NCBI RefSeq assembly: GCF_022539505.1
Contig: NC_061514.1
Span: 330,071,090-330,135,089 of the forward strand
Direction: 5' to 3'
Source of the DNA: Lolium rigidum
Lineage: Eukaryota > Streptophyta > Magnoliopsida > Poales > Poaceae
DNA length: 64,000 nt
Shown here one piece after another: positions 11,345 through 23,192 of the stretch; position 1 is the stretch's first letter, and each line of letters opens with the position of its first letter. The translations under genes and the position numbers were made by a program. The notes under the pieces were generated by a model. The model was not told the DNA's origin, ran no database searches, and saw only the letters and a program-made list of their open reading frames with translations.

Positions 11345-11702
11345 ATTAAACATGGCATCTCCTGCATGAAGCTTGACATATCGATCAGGTTGGCTAGAAT
11401 GGCAATACAATGCTGCTCATTAGGCAAATGCATGCCATGTAAAGAAGTCTATACTGACATAAAAAAAGACTACATTGGGGATGAGAGTCAATTGGGGCAT
11501 CTACAATACAGAAAATCTTGCTCGTAGCTGATTTTGGCTAAGAGGGTTTTTCTCACATTACATGTGCCACTTTCCTTGTCTGCAAAACAAGTTCCAATAA
11601 AGGAAGAGGAAAGAAGAGGACATTGTGGGCGAGATTGAACACCTTTTTTATGTGTTAAGCTGAGGCCTCGTTTAGCTGAGGATTTCGACTTAGGCCTAAC
11701 AG

Positions 11703-12774
11703 CATGGGCGTACGCAGCGGGGGGGGCACCCAGAATTGTTGAAAACGTTTTTGATACACCTAATTTAAGTGCTGAAAAAGGCCCAATAAGCCTGTCTCGT
11801 ATCAAGGATCGACGAGAGACCAGGTGAGCGACCACACAATTCCCCGCCGCGCCGCCGCCAATCTCTCGCTTCGCCCTCTACGCTCTCTCCCGTCCGGGGC
11901 TGTCGCCCGCCTGTTAGCCTATCCGCTCGTCACTGCCCCCTTTCTGGACTCCCTCTGCACTTCTGAGGCTTGCGGATGGCCGCCGCTCGACGCTCAAAAA
12001 GAAGCGGGCTGGGGCTCGGCCGCCGCAGCGCTGGCCGCCGACCGCCATTGTACACCTTCCCCGGCTCTTCCCGCCGGCCGCCACACCACTGCGCTCTAGC
12101 AGGTCCACGTCCAGTGTCCGCTTCCGCCTCCCCATTCTCTGTTTCTATTTCCATGTGCTATACTGTGTGTTAGTGTTAAGTGTTCAAAACTTAAAATTGC
12201 CCATATTCAGCTATTCTCCCCACATTGAAAAGTTTAGTTTTTAATAATTCCTAAAATAATGAATCGATGTTCAGAAAATGGGTGCTTGTTGTATGTCACA
12301 AAAATGTAAAGTACTGAAGATATTTTCCTCACTGAGTTGCATATATGTAGCAAAATGTTGAGGTGGTTGTGGACGATCTCAAAAACGCGGACACGCGGCG
12401 CCCGCCCCGCCGGCGGCCGGAGCGGCGGCGGCGAGACGGAAACCCTAGCGCGTGGTTCCACCGAGCTCCTTGTGTTGTACACATTGTTTCTTAGTTTTTC
12501 AGAATTTCAAAGTTGATCCGACTATTTTGGCATTCACCCTCCATATTAAGTCGAGCTTCTAAATATCTAAATATCCAAACAGAAATATTGGCATTCAATC
12601 TCAATATCCTAGGTTATCAACATTCAACTAAACGCAATGACAAGTCTCCCAATATAAACATCCCAACAGAGCCTTATATATTGTTCATTTGGCAAACGTT
12701 TTTCACAATTTTGACGGCGCAAATTTTTTTTTGGGGGTGTGCCCCCCTCCAATTCTTTGCTGCGTCCGCCACTG
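11703..12774. mobile_element. Non-autonomous hAT-like transposon, TSD CCTAACAG
   Basis: Left end CATGGGCGTACGCAGC, right end (reversed) CAGTGGCGGACGCAGC: imperfect inverted repeats of the hAT type. Both are followed inward by a G/C run. They are flanked by identical 8-bp duplications CCTAACAG (11695-11702 and 12775-12782), the length made by hAT transposases. The 1.07-kb interior has a GC-rich block at 11830-12110 and no transposase. The spacer after it (12783-13225) shows nothing recognisable. Confidence 0.75.
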
Positions 12775-13225
12775 CCTAACAGCTCAGCACACCCACAAAT
12801 AAATCTCCTTGCGCGCACCACTGTCAGCAAAAATAACAAAATTAGCACGCAAGATTAAGAATGAAGTGAATTTAAGTAACTTGGTTAGCTTTTCAAGCAA
12901 TATATTCAGAGAAAGAGCACACATGTTCGGCTCGAAATAATCGTAAGAGAAGAACAATAAATCTAAGGCACCCCACTTCATCGGAAGAAGGGCGCGACAA
13001 CGCAAGGATTCATACCTTGAGTCGACGCTGGCTCGTAGAAGTGCGGTCGCGCCTCGAGGATGCCGGCGACGTCTCCACCTCGGTATCACATGTGACTGCT
13101 TCTCGACGGGCGGTGCGCCGCGCCATGTAGAAGATCTTTCAAAAGAGGAGAGCCCGATGACGCTACTGACGCCTCAACCTTGATAGCACTGGCCTATTGC
13201 TCCGCAATGAGATGCGCCACATGCA

Positions 13226-14210
13226 AGATTTAGCGGATGCGCCAATTTCAGAGATATGTCATGATCGTTGTAACAATTTTCAACATGATGATGATTTGAT
13301 CCTGCACTCGGCCTTGAACATAAGTACTAGTACAATCTCACAATTTTTTTATCATTATACTTTGCGAGATTTAGCGGATGCGCCAATTTTAGAGATATGT
13401 CATGATCGTTGTAACAAATTTCAACGTGATGATGATTTGATCCTGCACTCGGCCTTGAACATAAGTACTAGTACATTCTCACAATTTTTTTATCATTATA
13501 CTTTGCGAGATTTAGCGGATGCGCCAAATTCAGAGATAGATCATGATCATGGTAACACACTTTTCAATGTAATGATGATTTGATGTTGCACTCGACCTTG
13601 AACATAAGTACTAGTACGGTCTCACAATTTTGTATCATTATACTTTGCAAGTTTTAGCGGATGCGCCCATTTTCAGAGGTAGATCATGATCATGGTAACA
13701 AATTTTCAACGTGATGATGATTTGATGTTGCACTCGACCTTGAACAGAAGTACTACTACTTGTCTCACAATTTCTTTATCATTATACTTTGCAAGATTTA
13801 CCGGATGCGCCAAATTTAGAGATAGATCATGATCATGGTAACAAATTTTCAACGTGATGATGATTTGATGTTGCACTCGGGCTTGAACAGAAGTACCGTC
13901 TCACAAATTCTTTATCATTATACTTTGCAAGATATAGTGGATGCGCCAATTTTAGAGATAGATCATGATCATGGTAACAAATTTTCAACGTGATGATGAT
14001 TTGTTGTTGCACTCGGCCTAGAAGAGAAGTACTAGTACGGTCTCACAATTATTTTTATCATTATACTTTGCAAGATCTAGCGGATACGCTAATTTCAGAG
14101 ATAGAACATGATCATGGTAGTGACCGTTATTTATTGTTATGATGATTTGATTTTGCACTCGGCCTTGAACAGAGGTACTAGTACGGTGTCACAATTTTTT
14201 ATCATTATAC
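13226..14210 (+). repeat. Tandem array, 7 units of about 141 bp
   Basis: Units begin GATTTAGCGGATGCGCCAA at 13227, 13368, 13509, 13651, 13795, 13931 and 14074 (spacing 136-144). Each carries a GATCATGATC palindrome in its fuller copies, a GATGATGATTTG block and a TCACAATTTTTTATCATTATA end. The first two or three units keep an open frame only because the repeat length is a multiple of three. I do not regard that frame as a gene. No telomere, centromere or rDNA similarity is evident. Confidence 0.85.
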
Positions 14211-16640
14211 TTGGACGGTAGCCAAATTCAAAATCTCATAGCGGCAAATCTTCCCGCCCACAAAATACAAAAATTTCACACGCTTTCAAATTCCCATTCT
14301 ACCCCTGTGGAGATGACAGCAAAGTCGGTTGGTGGGGGGTATGCCCGTCATTTTTGGATCACCACCTCCCTAGCCCGGAAACCCTCCCAAAAAAAATTCA
14401 TTTCCCTCAGACCACCCACCGGAACTTCCCAAGTCCCTCTCTCCCACCTCCACGACCACCGCACCGGAACATCCCCGCCGGACTTCCCTGGCCTACCCGA
14501 GCCCTCGCGATCCTCGTCATCCGGCTGCCTGCCGGAGCCGCTTCATCGACGCCGTCATCAACCGGACCGGATCATCCCCGCCGAACCTCGAAACCATATG
14601 CTCATCCAGCAGTCTACCGCAGTCGCTTCAGCTTCGGTATCGTCCACCCCACCGGAGCCGCTTCGCCGGATCCGTCGTCCACCGCATCCGATCTTGCTCA
14701 CCGACACCGCTGTGCATGAACCGGATCTGCTTCACCGGCGCCGTGCATGATCTAAACTCTTCTACTGTCGCTTTTCTATTGCTTGCCTGCAAGTTCTTGT
14801 TTACTCTTGGGGGAACCTGTTTGTGCTAACGACGCGCCGTTACGTTTTTGCAGATGAGATGAGTAACCATGAAGTGTAATGGCCGTCTCTCCAACCCCAA
14901 GTAGCACATGTAGCGTACTTCATCACCGGATCTATCAACCCCAGGAAGATCTGCTGTGACTCCCACGAGTGCTTCTCCTAATGTAAGTCCCTTGTTTTAG
15001 CGCCATGTTTTGGGTTCAGATGCTTGTTTGTCTGAAGCTCTTTTAGTTCATTCCTAGCTATGACCGTAATACCTTGCTATTTTCTACTTCATTGCTAACT
15101 TTAAGCGATTGAACATTTTGGTTTGCATTCCCTGCTCTGTAGATGTAGCCATCATAACTTCTATCTTGCTCAGTCGTTGTTACAAAAATTATAGGCTGCT
15201 ACTATTTTGTTCATGCCAATCTTGTTCTCCCCGAACATGTTGGTTTGTATTCCCTGTACTACAGGTGATGCCATTGTTATTTCTATCTACTTCGTCGTAA
15301 GCTAACAAAGTAACTGCCTATATGTGTTGCTCATTACAACTTTATATCCCGAAACAAATTGGTTTGTTTCCCTTATCTACAAGTTTATGAGTGATGCCAT
15401 TATAACTCCTATCTGTTTTATTCCTAGCTATTATAGTAACATCCTGCTATTATTTAGTTCATGGCCAATTTTAAGTAATTGCACATGTTGGTTCGCATTC
15501 CCTGCTCTATAGCTTTTGGCATCGTAACTTCTATATTTGGTTTACATTCCCTGCTGTGTAGATCTAGCCATCATAACTTTATCTTGCTCAGTCGTTGTTA
15601 CAAAACTTATGGCCTGCTACTATGTTGTTTGCGCCAATTTTTTACTCCATGAACATGTTGGCTTGCATTCCATGTACTACAGGTGATGCCATTGTTTTGT
15701 ATCTAGTTCATTGTAAGCTAACAAAGTAAGGACTTAGTTTGGCATGCTATCACTGTGCTATCTAGCCTGTAGTACAAATATACTTGTCATACTACTAGAT
15801 AATAATTTTGTGTGCCATCTTGTTCTTCAAAAGCTGCATTATTGACTTGTTTCTCTGACTTGGCATGACACTCACATATGGAATGCTGAACATATTGGTT
15901 TGCATTCCCTCTTATACAAGTTCACAGGTGATCCCACTATATTTTGTATCTGGTCCATCCTAAGCTCCAGCATTAACTATCCTCTATGTGTTGCTCATTA
16001 CAAGTTTATATCCCGAAACATCTTGATTTGCATCCCCTTCACTACAAGTTCAGGAGTATTATTTAGTTCACGGCCAATTTGAAGTAATTGCACTTGGCAC
16101 ATGTTGGTTCACATTCCCTCCTCTTTAGCTTTTGCCATCGTAACTTCTATTTTTGGTTTACATTCCCTGCTCTGTAGATGTAGCCATCATAACTTCATCT
16201 TGCTCGGTCGTTGTTACAAAATTTATAGCCTGCTACTATGTTGTTCATGCCAATTTTGTACTCCCCGAACATGTTGGTTTGCATGGGACTCGACAGTAGT
16301 AAGTCTCGTTGTTTCATTTTAACGTGCTCGTTATATTGGCTGTTGGTATGCGGCATGCACTCTTTGTTTGCTTATTGTGCGCATTACAACGATCTTGTTA
16401 TAACGACGAAATGATGAGTTCCAAATTCTTTGGCAAACAATATTGTAGTGTCTTTGCCTTTCCATTGTTGTTGTCTTAACTTGTAATGTCTTTGTTTCAG
16501 ATATAGGTGGTGCATGGACAACTTAAAAGATTGCCGAATGGCTTCATTGAATTGCTAGGTTTAATTACCATTCAATTTCTCTGGGTTCTGTAATATTTTT
16601 TCAAAGCCTTGCAGCTGATGTAATATTTAATTAGTTTTTA
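14211..16640 (+). other. Possible spliced transcription unit, poorly coding
   Basis: A C-rich, Pro/Ser/Arg-rich block (14340-14750) is followed by splice-like signals: an acceptor TTTTTGCAG ending at 14853, a segment to about 14981, a donor GTAAGTCCC, then a T-rich 1.5-kb stretch, then an acceptor TTTGTTTCAG ending at 16500. After 16500 come short, stop-rich exon-like sequence and an A/T-rich tail with repeated TAATATTT. No protein family is recognised in any frame. It could be the decayed end of a CACTA gene or chance signals. The 1.5-kb stretch holds a separate repeat family. Confidence 0.25.
15107..16285 (+). repeat. Diverged higher-order direct repeats
   Basis: Three copies (near 15107, 15535 and 16154) of a block with TTGGTTTRCATTCCCTGCT, TAGCCATCATAACTT, TTGCTCRGTCGTTGTTACA and CCTGCTACTATGTTGTT, interleaved with two copies of a second block (TGTTGCTCATTACAA..TATATCCCGAAACA, near 15323 and 15988). 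The spacing is about 430 and 620 bp. The order suggests segmental duplications inside one sequence rather than a simple satellite. Confidence 0.7.
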
Positions 16641-16779
16641 TAGTTCTTTCGCGCATTTTTTCTATGGTGCTCGTGGTAAGTGAGGCTATCCAACAGAAAT
16701 CATGTGCTGCGTAAATATTCTCAGTATCTAAATCACAAATTCCCATCCCTTAAACGCCCCAATTAAGCGAAATCACATA

Positions 16780-17274
16780 TGTGCCGGCCCGCAAAATCCT
16801 AAAGCGCCTATTTTGCCGGCATATAAACAGCAACTAAATGGGCTGGCCCACTTACTTATTGGGCCAGCCCACTTGATTTATCGTGGACCCCACACTCTAC
16901 TTGGGCCGGCCCACATGCTTCTGTTGTGGACCCCACTATCAAATGGGCCGGCCCATTAAAAGGATAGTGGGACCCACATGTGTTTTGGCCCGGCCCACTA
17001 TCTTGTTGGGCCGGCCCAATTGCTTCTGTGGTGGACCCCACATACAAACTGGACCGGCCCGTTAACAGGAAAGTGGGACCCACCTGTGTTTTTGGCCCGG
17101 CCCACTATCTTGTTGGGCCGGCCCAATTACGTTATGGTGGACCCCACTTACAAACTGGGCCGGCCCTTTAACAGGAATGTGGGACCCACCAGTGTTCTTG
17201 GCCCGGCCCACTATCTTATTGGGCCGGCCCACTTGCTATATCGTGGACCCCACTTGCTCAATGGGCCGGCCCTT
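16780..17274. repeat. CACTA subterminal palindrome array, left of element B
   Basis: Units of roughly 110 bp contain TGGGCCGGCCCA (a perfect 12-base palindrome) alternating with GTGGACCCCAC and GTGGGACCCAC, each nearly self-complementary. The array is interrupted at GGCCCTT by element B and continues at 40636. In CACTA elements such subterminal repeats are the binding sites of the TNPA-type protein, so that role is inferred by analogy. Long frames through it are artefacts of repetition. Confidence 0.85.
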
Positions 17275-18980
17275 TGATGTCTACGGGAGCTTCTATTCTT
17301 GTAGACAGTGTTGGGCCTCCAAGAGCAGAGGTTTGTAGAACAGCAGCAAGTTTCCCTTAAGTGGATCACCCAAGGTTTATCGAACTCAGGGAGGAAGAGG
17401 TCAAAGATATCCCTCTCATGCAACCCCGCAACCACAAAGCAAGAAGTCTCTTGTGTCCCCAACACACCTAATAGGTGCACTAGTTCGGCGAAGAGATAGT
17501 GAAATACAGGTGGTATGAATAAATAGTAGCAACGGCACCAGAAAAGTGCTTTGCTGTCCAGAACTGGTGTGTAGTTGATGGTGGTAATATTGCAGGCAGT
17601 AGTAAAACAGTAAACAAGCAGCGATAGCAGTATTTAGGAACAAGGCCTAGGGATCATACTTTCACTAGTGGACACTCTCAACATTGATCACATAACAGAA
17701 TAAATAGATAGATGCTAGACTCTACACCCTCTTGTTGGATGATGAACACCACTAACTGTGTAGGATTACACGAACCCTCAATGCCGGAGTTAACAAGCTC
17801 CACAATATTCGATGTTCATATTTAAATAACCTTAGAGTGCATGACAAATCAACATAACCAAACCAAGTACTAACATATCATGCATACTGTCACCTTCACG
17901 CTACGAAAGGAGGCATAGATCACATCAATACCATCATAGCAATAGTTAACTTCATAATCTACAAGAGATCACAATCATAGCCTACGCCAAGTACTAACAC
18001 GATGCACACACTGTCACCATTACACCGTGCACGAGGAATAAACTACTTTAATAACATTACTAGAGTAGCACATAGATATATTGTGATACAAAACACATTG
18101 CAATCATAAAGAGATATAAATAAGCACTTCACTATGCCATTCATAACAGTGAATAAGTATTCTGTGAAATATAGCCTAAGAGACCCACACGGTGCACACA
18201 CTGTCACCTTTACACACGTGGGACAAGGAGTCTCCGGAGATCACATAAGTAAAATCCACTTGACTAGCATAATGAGATCTAGATTACAAGCATCATCATA
18301 TGAATCTCAATAATGTAAGGCAGCTCATGAGATTATTGTATTGAAGTACATAGGAGAGAGATGAACCACATAGCTACCGGTACAGCCCCGAGCCTCGATG
18401 GAGAACTACTCCCTCCTCATGGGAGACAGCAGCGGTGATGAAGATGGCGGTGGTGTCGATGGAGGAGCCTTCCGGGGCACTTCCCATCCCGGCGGCGTGC
18501 CGGAACGGAGACTCCCGTCCCCGGATCTTGGCTTCGCGATGGCGGTGGCTCTGGAAGGTTTCTCGTACCGTGGCTTTTCCGTCTCGAGGTTTTAGGTCGA
18601 GGGGGCTTAAATAGGCGAAGAGGCGCCGTCAGAGGGTCGAAGAGGCGGTGAGAGGGTAAGGCGGCACGGCCAGGGCCTGGGCCGCGCCGGCCTACCTCCT
18701 GGGCCCACCGTGGCTCCCCTCCGGCGACTCTCGGGTGTTCGGAAGCTTCGTGGAAAAATAGGATGCCGGGCGTTGATTTCGTCCGATTCCGAGAATATTT
18801 CCTTACTAGGATTTCGAAACCAAAAACAGCGAGAACAAAGAATCGGCCCTTCGGCATCTCGTCAATAGGTTAGTTCCGGAAAACGCATAATAATGACATA
18901 AAGTGTGCATAAAATATGTAGATATCATCAATAATGTGGCATGGAACATAAGAAATTATCGATACGTCGGAGACGTATCA
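17275..18980 (-). mobile_element. 3' LTR of element B
   Basis: 1706 bp, TGATGTCTACGGG to GACGTATCA on the plus strand. It is uninterrupted and therefore preserves the empty site of element A: CACATCAATACCATCATAG near 17932-17950 has a single AATAC. It differs from its sister LTR by a few indels, several of them at CTG (for example GTTCGGAAG at about 18739 against GTTCTGGAAG at about 40393). Confidence 0.92.
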
Positions 18981-18994
18981 GCATCCCCAAGCTT
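18981..18994 (-). other. Polypurine tract of element B
   Basis: Read on the minus strand: AAGCTTGGGGATGC directly before the 3' LTR start TGATACGTC. It primes plus-strand synthesis. The same 14-mer recurs at 20854-20867 and 20912-20925 inside the element. Confidence 0.7.
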
Positions 18995-21561
18995 AGTTTC
19001 TGCTCATCCCGAGCAGGTAAACGATAACAAAGATAATTTCTGGAGTGACATGTCATCATAAACTTTATCATACTATTGTAAACACATGTAATGAATGCAG
19101 CAATCCAAGACAATGGTAATGACATGAGTAAACAAATGAATCATACAACAAAGACTTTTCATGAATAGTTCTTTCAAGACAAGCATCAATAAGTCTTGCA
19201 TAAGAGTTAACTCATAAAGCAATAAATTCAAAGTAAAGGCATTGAAGCGACACAATGGAAGATTAAGTTTCAGCGGTTGCTTTCAACTTGTAACATGCAT
19301 ATCTCATGGATAGTTGTCAATGCAAAGTAATATAACAAGTGCAATAAGCAAGTATGAAAGAATCAATGCACAGTTAACACAAGTGTTTGCTTCTTGAGAT
19401 GGAGAGAAATGGGTAAACTGACTCAACATAAAAGTAAAAGAATGGCCCTTCACGAGAGGAAGCATTGATTGCTATATTTGTGCTAGAGCTTTGGTTTTGA
19501 AAACAAGAAACAATTTTGTCAACGGTAGTAATAAAGCATATGCATCATGTAAATTATATCCTACAAGTTGCAAGCCTCATGCATAGTATACTAATAGTGC
19601 CCGCACCTTGTCCTAATTAGCTTGGATTACCGGGATTATCATCGCAATGCACATGTTTCAACCAAGTGTCACAAAGGGGTACCTCTATGCTGCATGTGCA
19701 AAGGTCTAAGGAGAAAGCTCGCATTGGATTTCTCGCTTTTGATTATTCTCAACTTAGACATCCTTACCGGGACAACATAGACAACAGATAATGGACTCCT
19801 CTTTAATGCATAAGCATGTAGCAAAAATTAATTTTCTCATATGAGATTGAGGATATATGTCCAAAACTGAAACTTCCACCATGATTCATGGCTTTAGTTA
19901 GCGGCCCAATGTTCTTCTCTAACAATATGCATGCTCTAACCATTAAATAAGTGGTAAATCTCCCTTACTTCATACAAGACGGACATGCATAGCAACTCAC
20001 ATGATATTCAACAAAGAGTAGTTGATGGCGTCCCCAGGAACATGGTTATCGCACAACAAGCAACTTAATAAGAGATAAAGTGCATAAGTACATATTCAAT
20101 ACCACAATAGTTTTTAGGCTATTTGTCCCATGAGCTATATATTGTAAAGGTAGAGAATGGAAATTTAAAGGTAGCACTCAAGCAATTTACTTTGGAATGG
20201 CGGAGAAATACCATGTAGTAGGTAGGTATGGTGGACACAAATGGCATAGTAGTTGGCTCAAGGATTTTGGATGCATGAGAAGTAATCCCTCTCGATACAA
20301 GGTTTAGGCTAGCAAGGTTTATTTGAAATAAACACAAGGATGAACCGGTGCAGCAAAACTCACATAAAAGACATATTGTAAGCATTATAAGACTCTACAC
20401 TGTCTTCCATGTTGTTCAAACTCAATACTAGAAATTATCTAGACTTTAAAGAAACCAATTATGCAAACCAAATTTTAGCAAGCTCTATGTATTTCTTCAT
20501 TAATAGGTGCAAAGTATATGATGCAAGAGCTTAAACATGAGCACAACAATTGCCAAGTATCACATTTTTCAAGACATCATACCAATTACTACATGTAGCA
20601 TTTTCTGATTCCAACCATATAACAATTAACGAAGCAGTTTCAACCTTCGCCATGAACATTAAAAGCTAAGAACACATGTGTTCATACGAACCAGTGGAGC
20701 GTGTCTCTCTCCCAAACAAGCATTTATTCAAACAAAAACAAAAATAGAAGCACACAGACGCTCCAAGTAAAGTACATAAGATGTGACCGAATAAAAATAT
20801 AGTTTCAAGAGAAGGAACCTGATAATTTGTCGATGAAGAAGGAGATGCTTTGGGCATCCCCAAGCTTAGATGCTTGAGTCTTCTTGAAATATGCAGGGAT
20901 GAACCACCGGGGCATCCCCAAGCTTAGAGCTTTCACTCTTCTTGATCATAGTGTATCATCCTCCTCTCTTGACCCTTGAAAACTTCCTTCACACCAAACT
21001 CGAAACAAACTCATTAGAGGGTTAGTGCATAATCAAAAACTCACATGTTCAGAGGTGACACAATCATTCTTAACACTTCTGGACATTGCCCAAAGCTACT
21101 GGAAGTCAATGGAACAAAGAAATCCATCCCACATAGCAAAAGAGGCAATGCGAAATAAAAGGCAGAATCTGTCAAAACAGAACAGGTCCGTAAAGACGAA
21201 TTTTATTGAGGCACCAGACTTGCTCAAATGAAAATGCTCAAATTGAATGAAAGTTGCGTACATATCTGAGTATCACTCATGTAAATTGGCATAATTTTCT
21301 GAGTTACCTACAGAGAATTTTGCCCAGATTCGTGACAGCAAAGAAATCTATTTCTGCGCAGTAATCCAAATCTAGTATGAACCTTACTATCAACGACTTT
21401 ACTTGGCACAACAATGCACAAAACTAAGATAAGGAGAGGTTGGTACAGTAGTAACAATTTCCAAGACACAAATATAAAACAAAGTACTGTAGCAAAATAA
21501 ACACATGGGTTATCTCCCAAGAAGTTCTTTCTTTATAGCCGTTAAGATGGGCTCAGCAGTT
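18995..21561 (-). other. Non-coding internal region of element B
   Basis: 2.6 kb of A/T-rich sequence with no open frame that I can assign and no retroviral enzyme motif. Two extra copies of the polypurine-like motif (20854, 20912) are the only structure noticed. Confidence 0.6.
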
Positions 21562-22311
21562 TTAATAATGCACTCGCAAGAAATAGTAGTTGAAGCAAAA
21601 GAGAGCATCAAGAGGCAAGTATGAAACAAATTTAAGCCTAACATGCTTCCTATGCATAGGAATCTTGTAAATAAATAAATTCAAGAAGCATAATGCAACA
21701 AGCATAGAAAGATAAAACAAGTGTAGCTTCAAAAATTTCAGCAAAAAGAGAGGTGTTTTAGTAACATGAAAATTTCTACAACCATATTTTCCTCTCTCAT
21801 AATAACTTTCAGTAGCATCATGAGCAAACTCAACAATATAACTATCACATAAAGCATTCTTATCATGAGTCTCATGCATAAAATTATTACTACTCCCAAC
21901 ATAAGCATAGTTATTCTTATTAATTGTAGTAGGAGCAAATTCAACAAAGTAGCTATCATCAAATATAGGAGGCATATTGTAATCATAATCAAATTTACTC
22001 TCCATAACAGGCGGTAACAAAAGACTACTATCATTATAATCATCATATATGGGAGGCATATCATAATCAACATAAACTTTCTCCTCAATACCCGGAGGGC
22101 TAAAGAGATCATTTTCATCAAAACCGACCTCCCCAAGCTTAGAATTTTCCATAGCATTAGCAACAATATTGTTCAAAGCATTCATATTAATAACATTCCC
22201 ATTAGCATGCATATAAAGTTCCATGGGTTTTTTAATTCTCTCTTCAAACACATCATGTCCTAATTCAAGATAAAGTTCATAAAGATCTCTCATATTTTTG
22301 TTGTTTTCCAT
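21562..22311 (-). CDS. ORF of element B: acidic protein with a hydrophobic C-terminal segment
   Basis: 249 codons from a true ATG at 22311, about 140 bases downstream of the first primer-site copy (22448). The N-terminal part is charged (LYELYLELGHDVFEERIKKP). The middle is acidic and aromatic with a twice-repeated D-Y-(N/D)-M-P-P-I-(Y/F)-D-D motif (around residues 79-90 and 110-119). Residues about 188-213 (LLKFLKLHLFYLSMLVALCF...) look like one membrane-spanning helix. It has no gag core, zinc knuckle or enzyme motif. I do not recognise a function. The position right after the primer site is that of gag, but the composition is not. It may be a family-specific accessory protein or simply a read-through relic kept intact by recent insertion. 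Confidence 0.5.
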   Translation of the reverse strand: MENNKNMRDLYELYLELGHDVFEERIKKPMELYMHANGNVINMNALNNIVANAMENSKLGEVGFDENDLFSPPGIEEKVYVDYDMPPIYDDYNDSSLLLPPVMESKFDYDYNMPPIFDDSYFVEFAPTTINKNNYAYVGSSNNFMHETHDKNALCDSYIVEFAHDATESYYERGKYGCRNFHVTKTPLFLLKFLKLHLFYLSMLVALCFLNLFIYKIPMHRKHVRLKFVSYLPLDALFCFNYYFLRVHY

Positions 22312-22447
22312 TATGCCTTACTAGTGTAAACAAGAAACAAAAAGATGCAATTGCACGATCTAAAGGAAATAGCTTCGAGCACAAACACAATGGCGCCAGA
22401 AAAGTACTGTTACCTGGAACCGAAGTATGAGTGCCTTTTACCTTTCC

Positions 22448-22465
22448 TCCCCGGCAACGGCGCCA
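22448..22465 (-). other. Second, inner copy of the tRNA-Asp primer-binding site of element B
   Basis: An exact TCCCCGGCAACGGCGCCA followed by GAAAAGTGCTTG, 68 bases inward from the functional copy and followed by the same context. A further partial copy (ATGGCGCCAGAAAAGTACTG) lies near 22390. Confidence 0.7.
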
Positions 22466-22515
22466 GAAAAGTGCTTGCGCGTACTTGACGAGGGAGGAAA
22501 GCTTGTTCCTTCAGG

Positions 22516-22533
22516 TCCCCGGCAACGGCGCCA
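22516..22533 (-). other. Primer-binding site of element B (tRNA-Asp)
   Basis: TCCCCGGCAACGGCGCCA, nine bases from the LTR start at 22543. It is identical to the 3' end of plant tRNA-Asp on the plus strand, so it orients B on the minus strand. Confidence 0.85.
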
Positions 22534-22542
22534 AAAAGTGCT

Positions 22543-23192
22543 TGATGTCTACGGGAGCTTCTATTCTTGTAGACAGTGTTGGGCCTCCAAGAGCAGAGGT
22601 TTGTAGAACAGCAGCAAGTTTCCATTAAGTGGATCACCCAAGGTTTATCGAACTCAGGGAGGAAGAGGTCAAAGATATCCCTCTCATGCAACCCCGCAAC
22701 CACAAAGCAAGAAGTCTCTTGTGTCCCCAACACACCTAATAGGTGCACTAGTTCGGCGAAGAGATGGTGAAATACAGGTGGTATGAATAAATAGTAGCAA
22801 CGGCACCAGAAAAGTGCTTTGCTGTCCAGGACTGGTGTGTAGTTGATGGTGGTAATATTGCAGGCAGTAGTAAAACAGTAAACAAGCAGCGATAACAGTA
22901 TTTAGGAACAAGGCCTAGGGATCATACTTTCACTAGTGGACACTCTCAACATTGATCACATAACAGAATAAATAGATAGATGCTAGACTCTACACCCTCT
23001 TGTTGAACACCACTAACTGTGTAGGATTACACGAACCCTCAGTGCCGGAGTTAACAAGCTCCACAATATTCGATGTTCATATTTAAATAACCTTAGAGTG
23101 CATGACAGATCAACATAACCAAACCAAGTACTAACATAGCATGCACACTATCACCTTCAAGCTACGAAAGGAGGCATAGATCACATCAATAC
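22543..23192 (-). mobile_element. 5' LTR of element B, part 1 (before element A)
   Basis: 650 bp nearly identical to 17275-17938 of the sister LTR, ending in AATAC where element A enters. Relative to the sister it lacks a short GATGAT stretch near 23000. Confidence 0.92.

Noticed and set aside
13197..13583. 128-codon open frame as a gene
   Set aside because: It is the 141-bp tandem repeat read in frame. Later units lose the frame and no domain is visible.
16856..17277. Several overlapping open frames on both strands in the GGGCCGGCCC array
   Set aside because: Produced by palindromic repeats. Similar frames appear on both strands.
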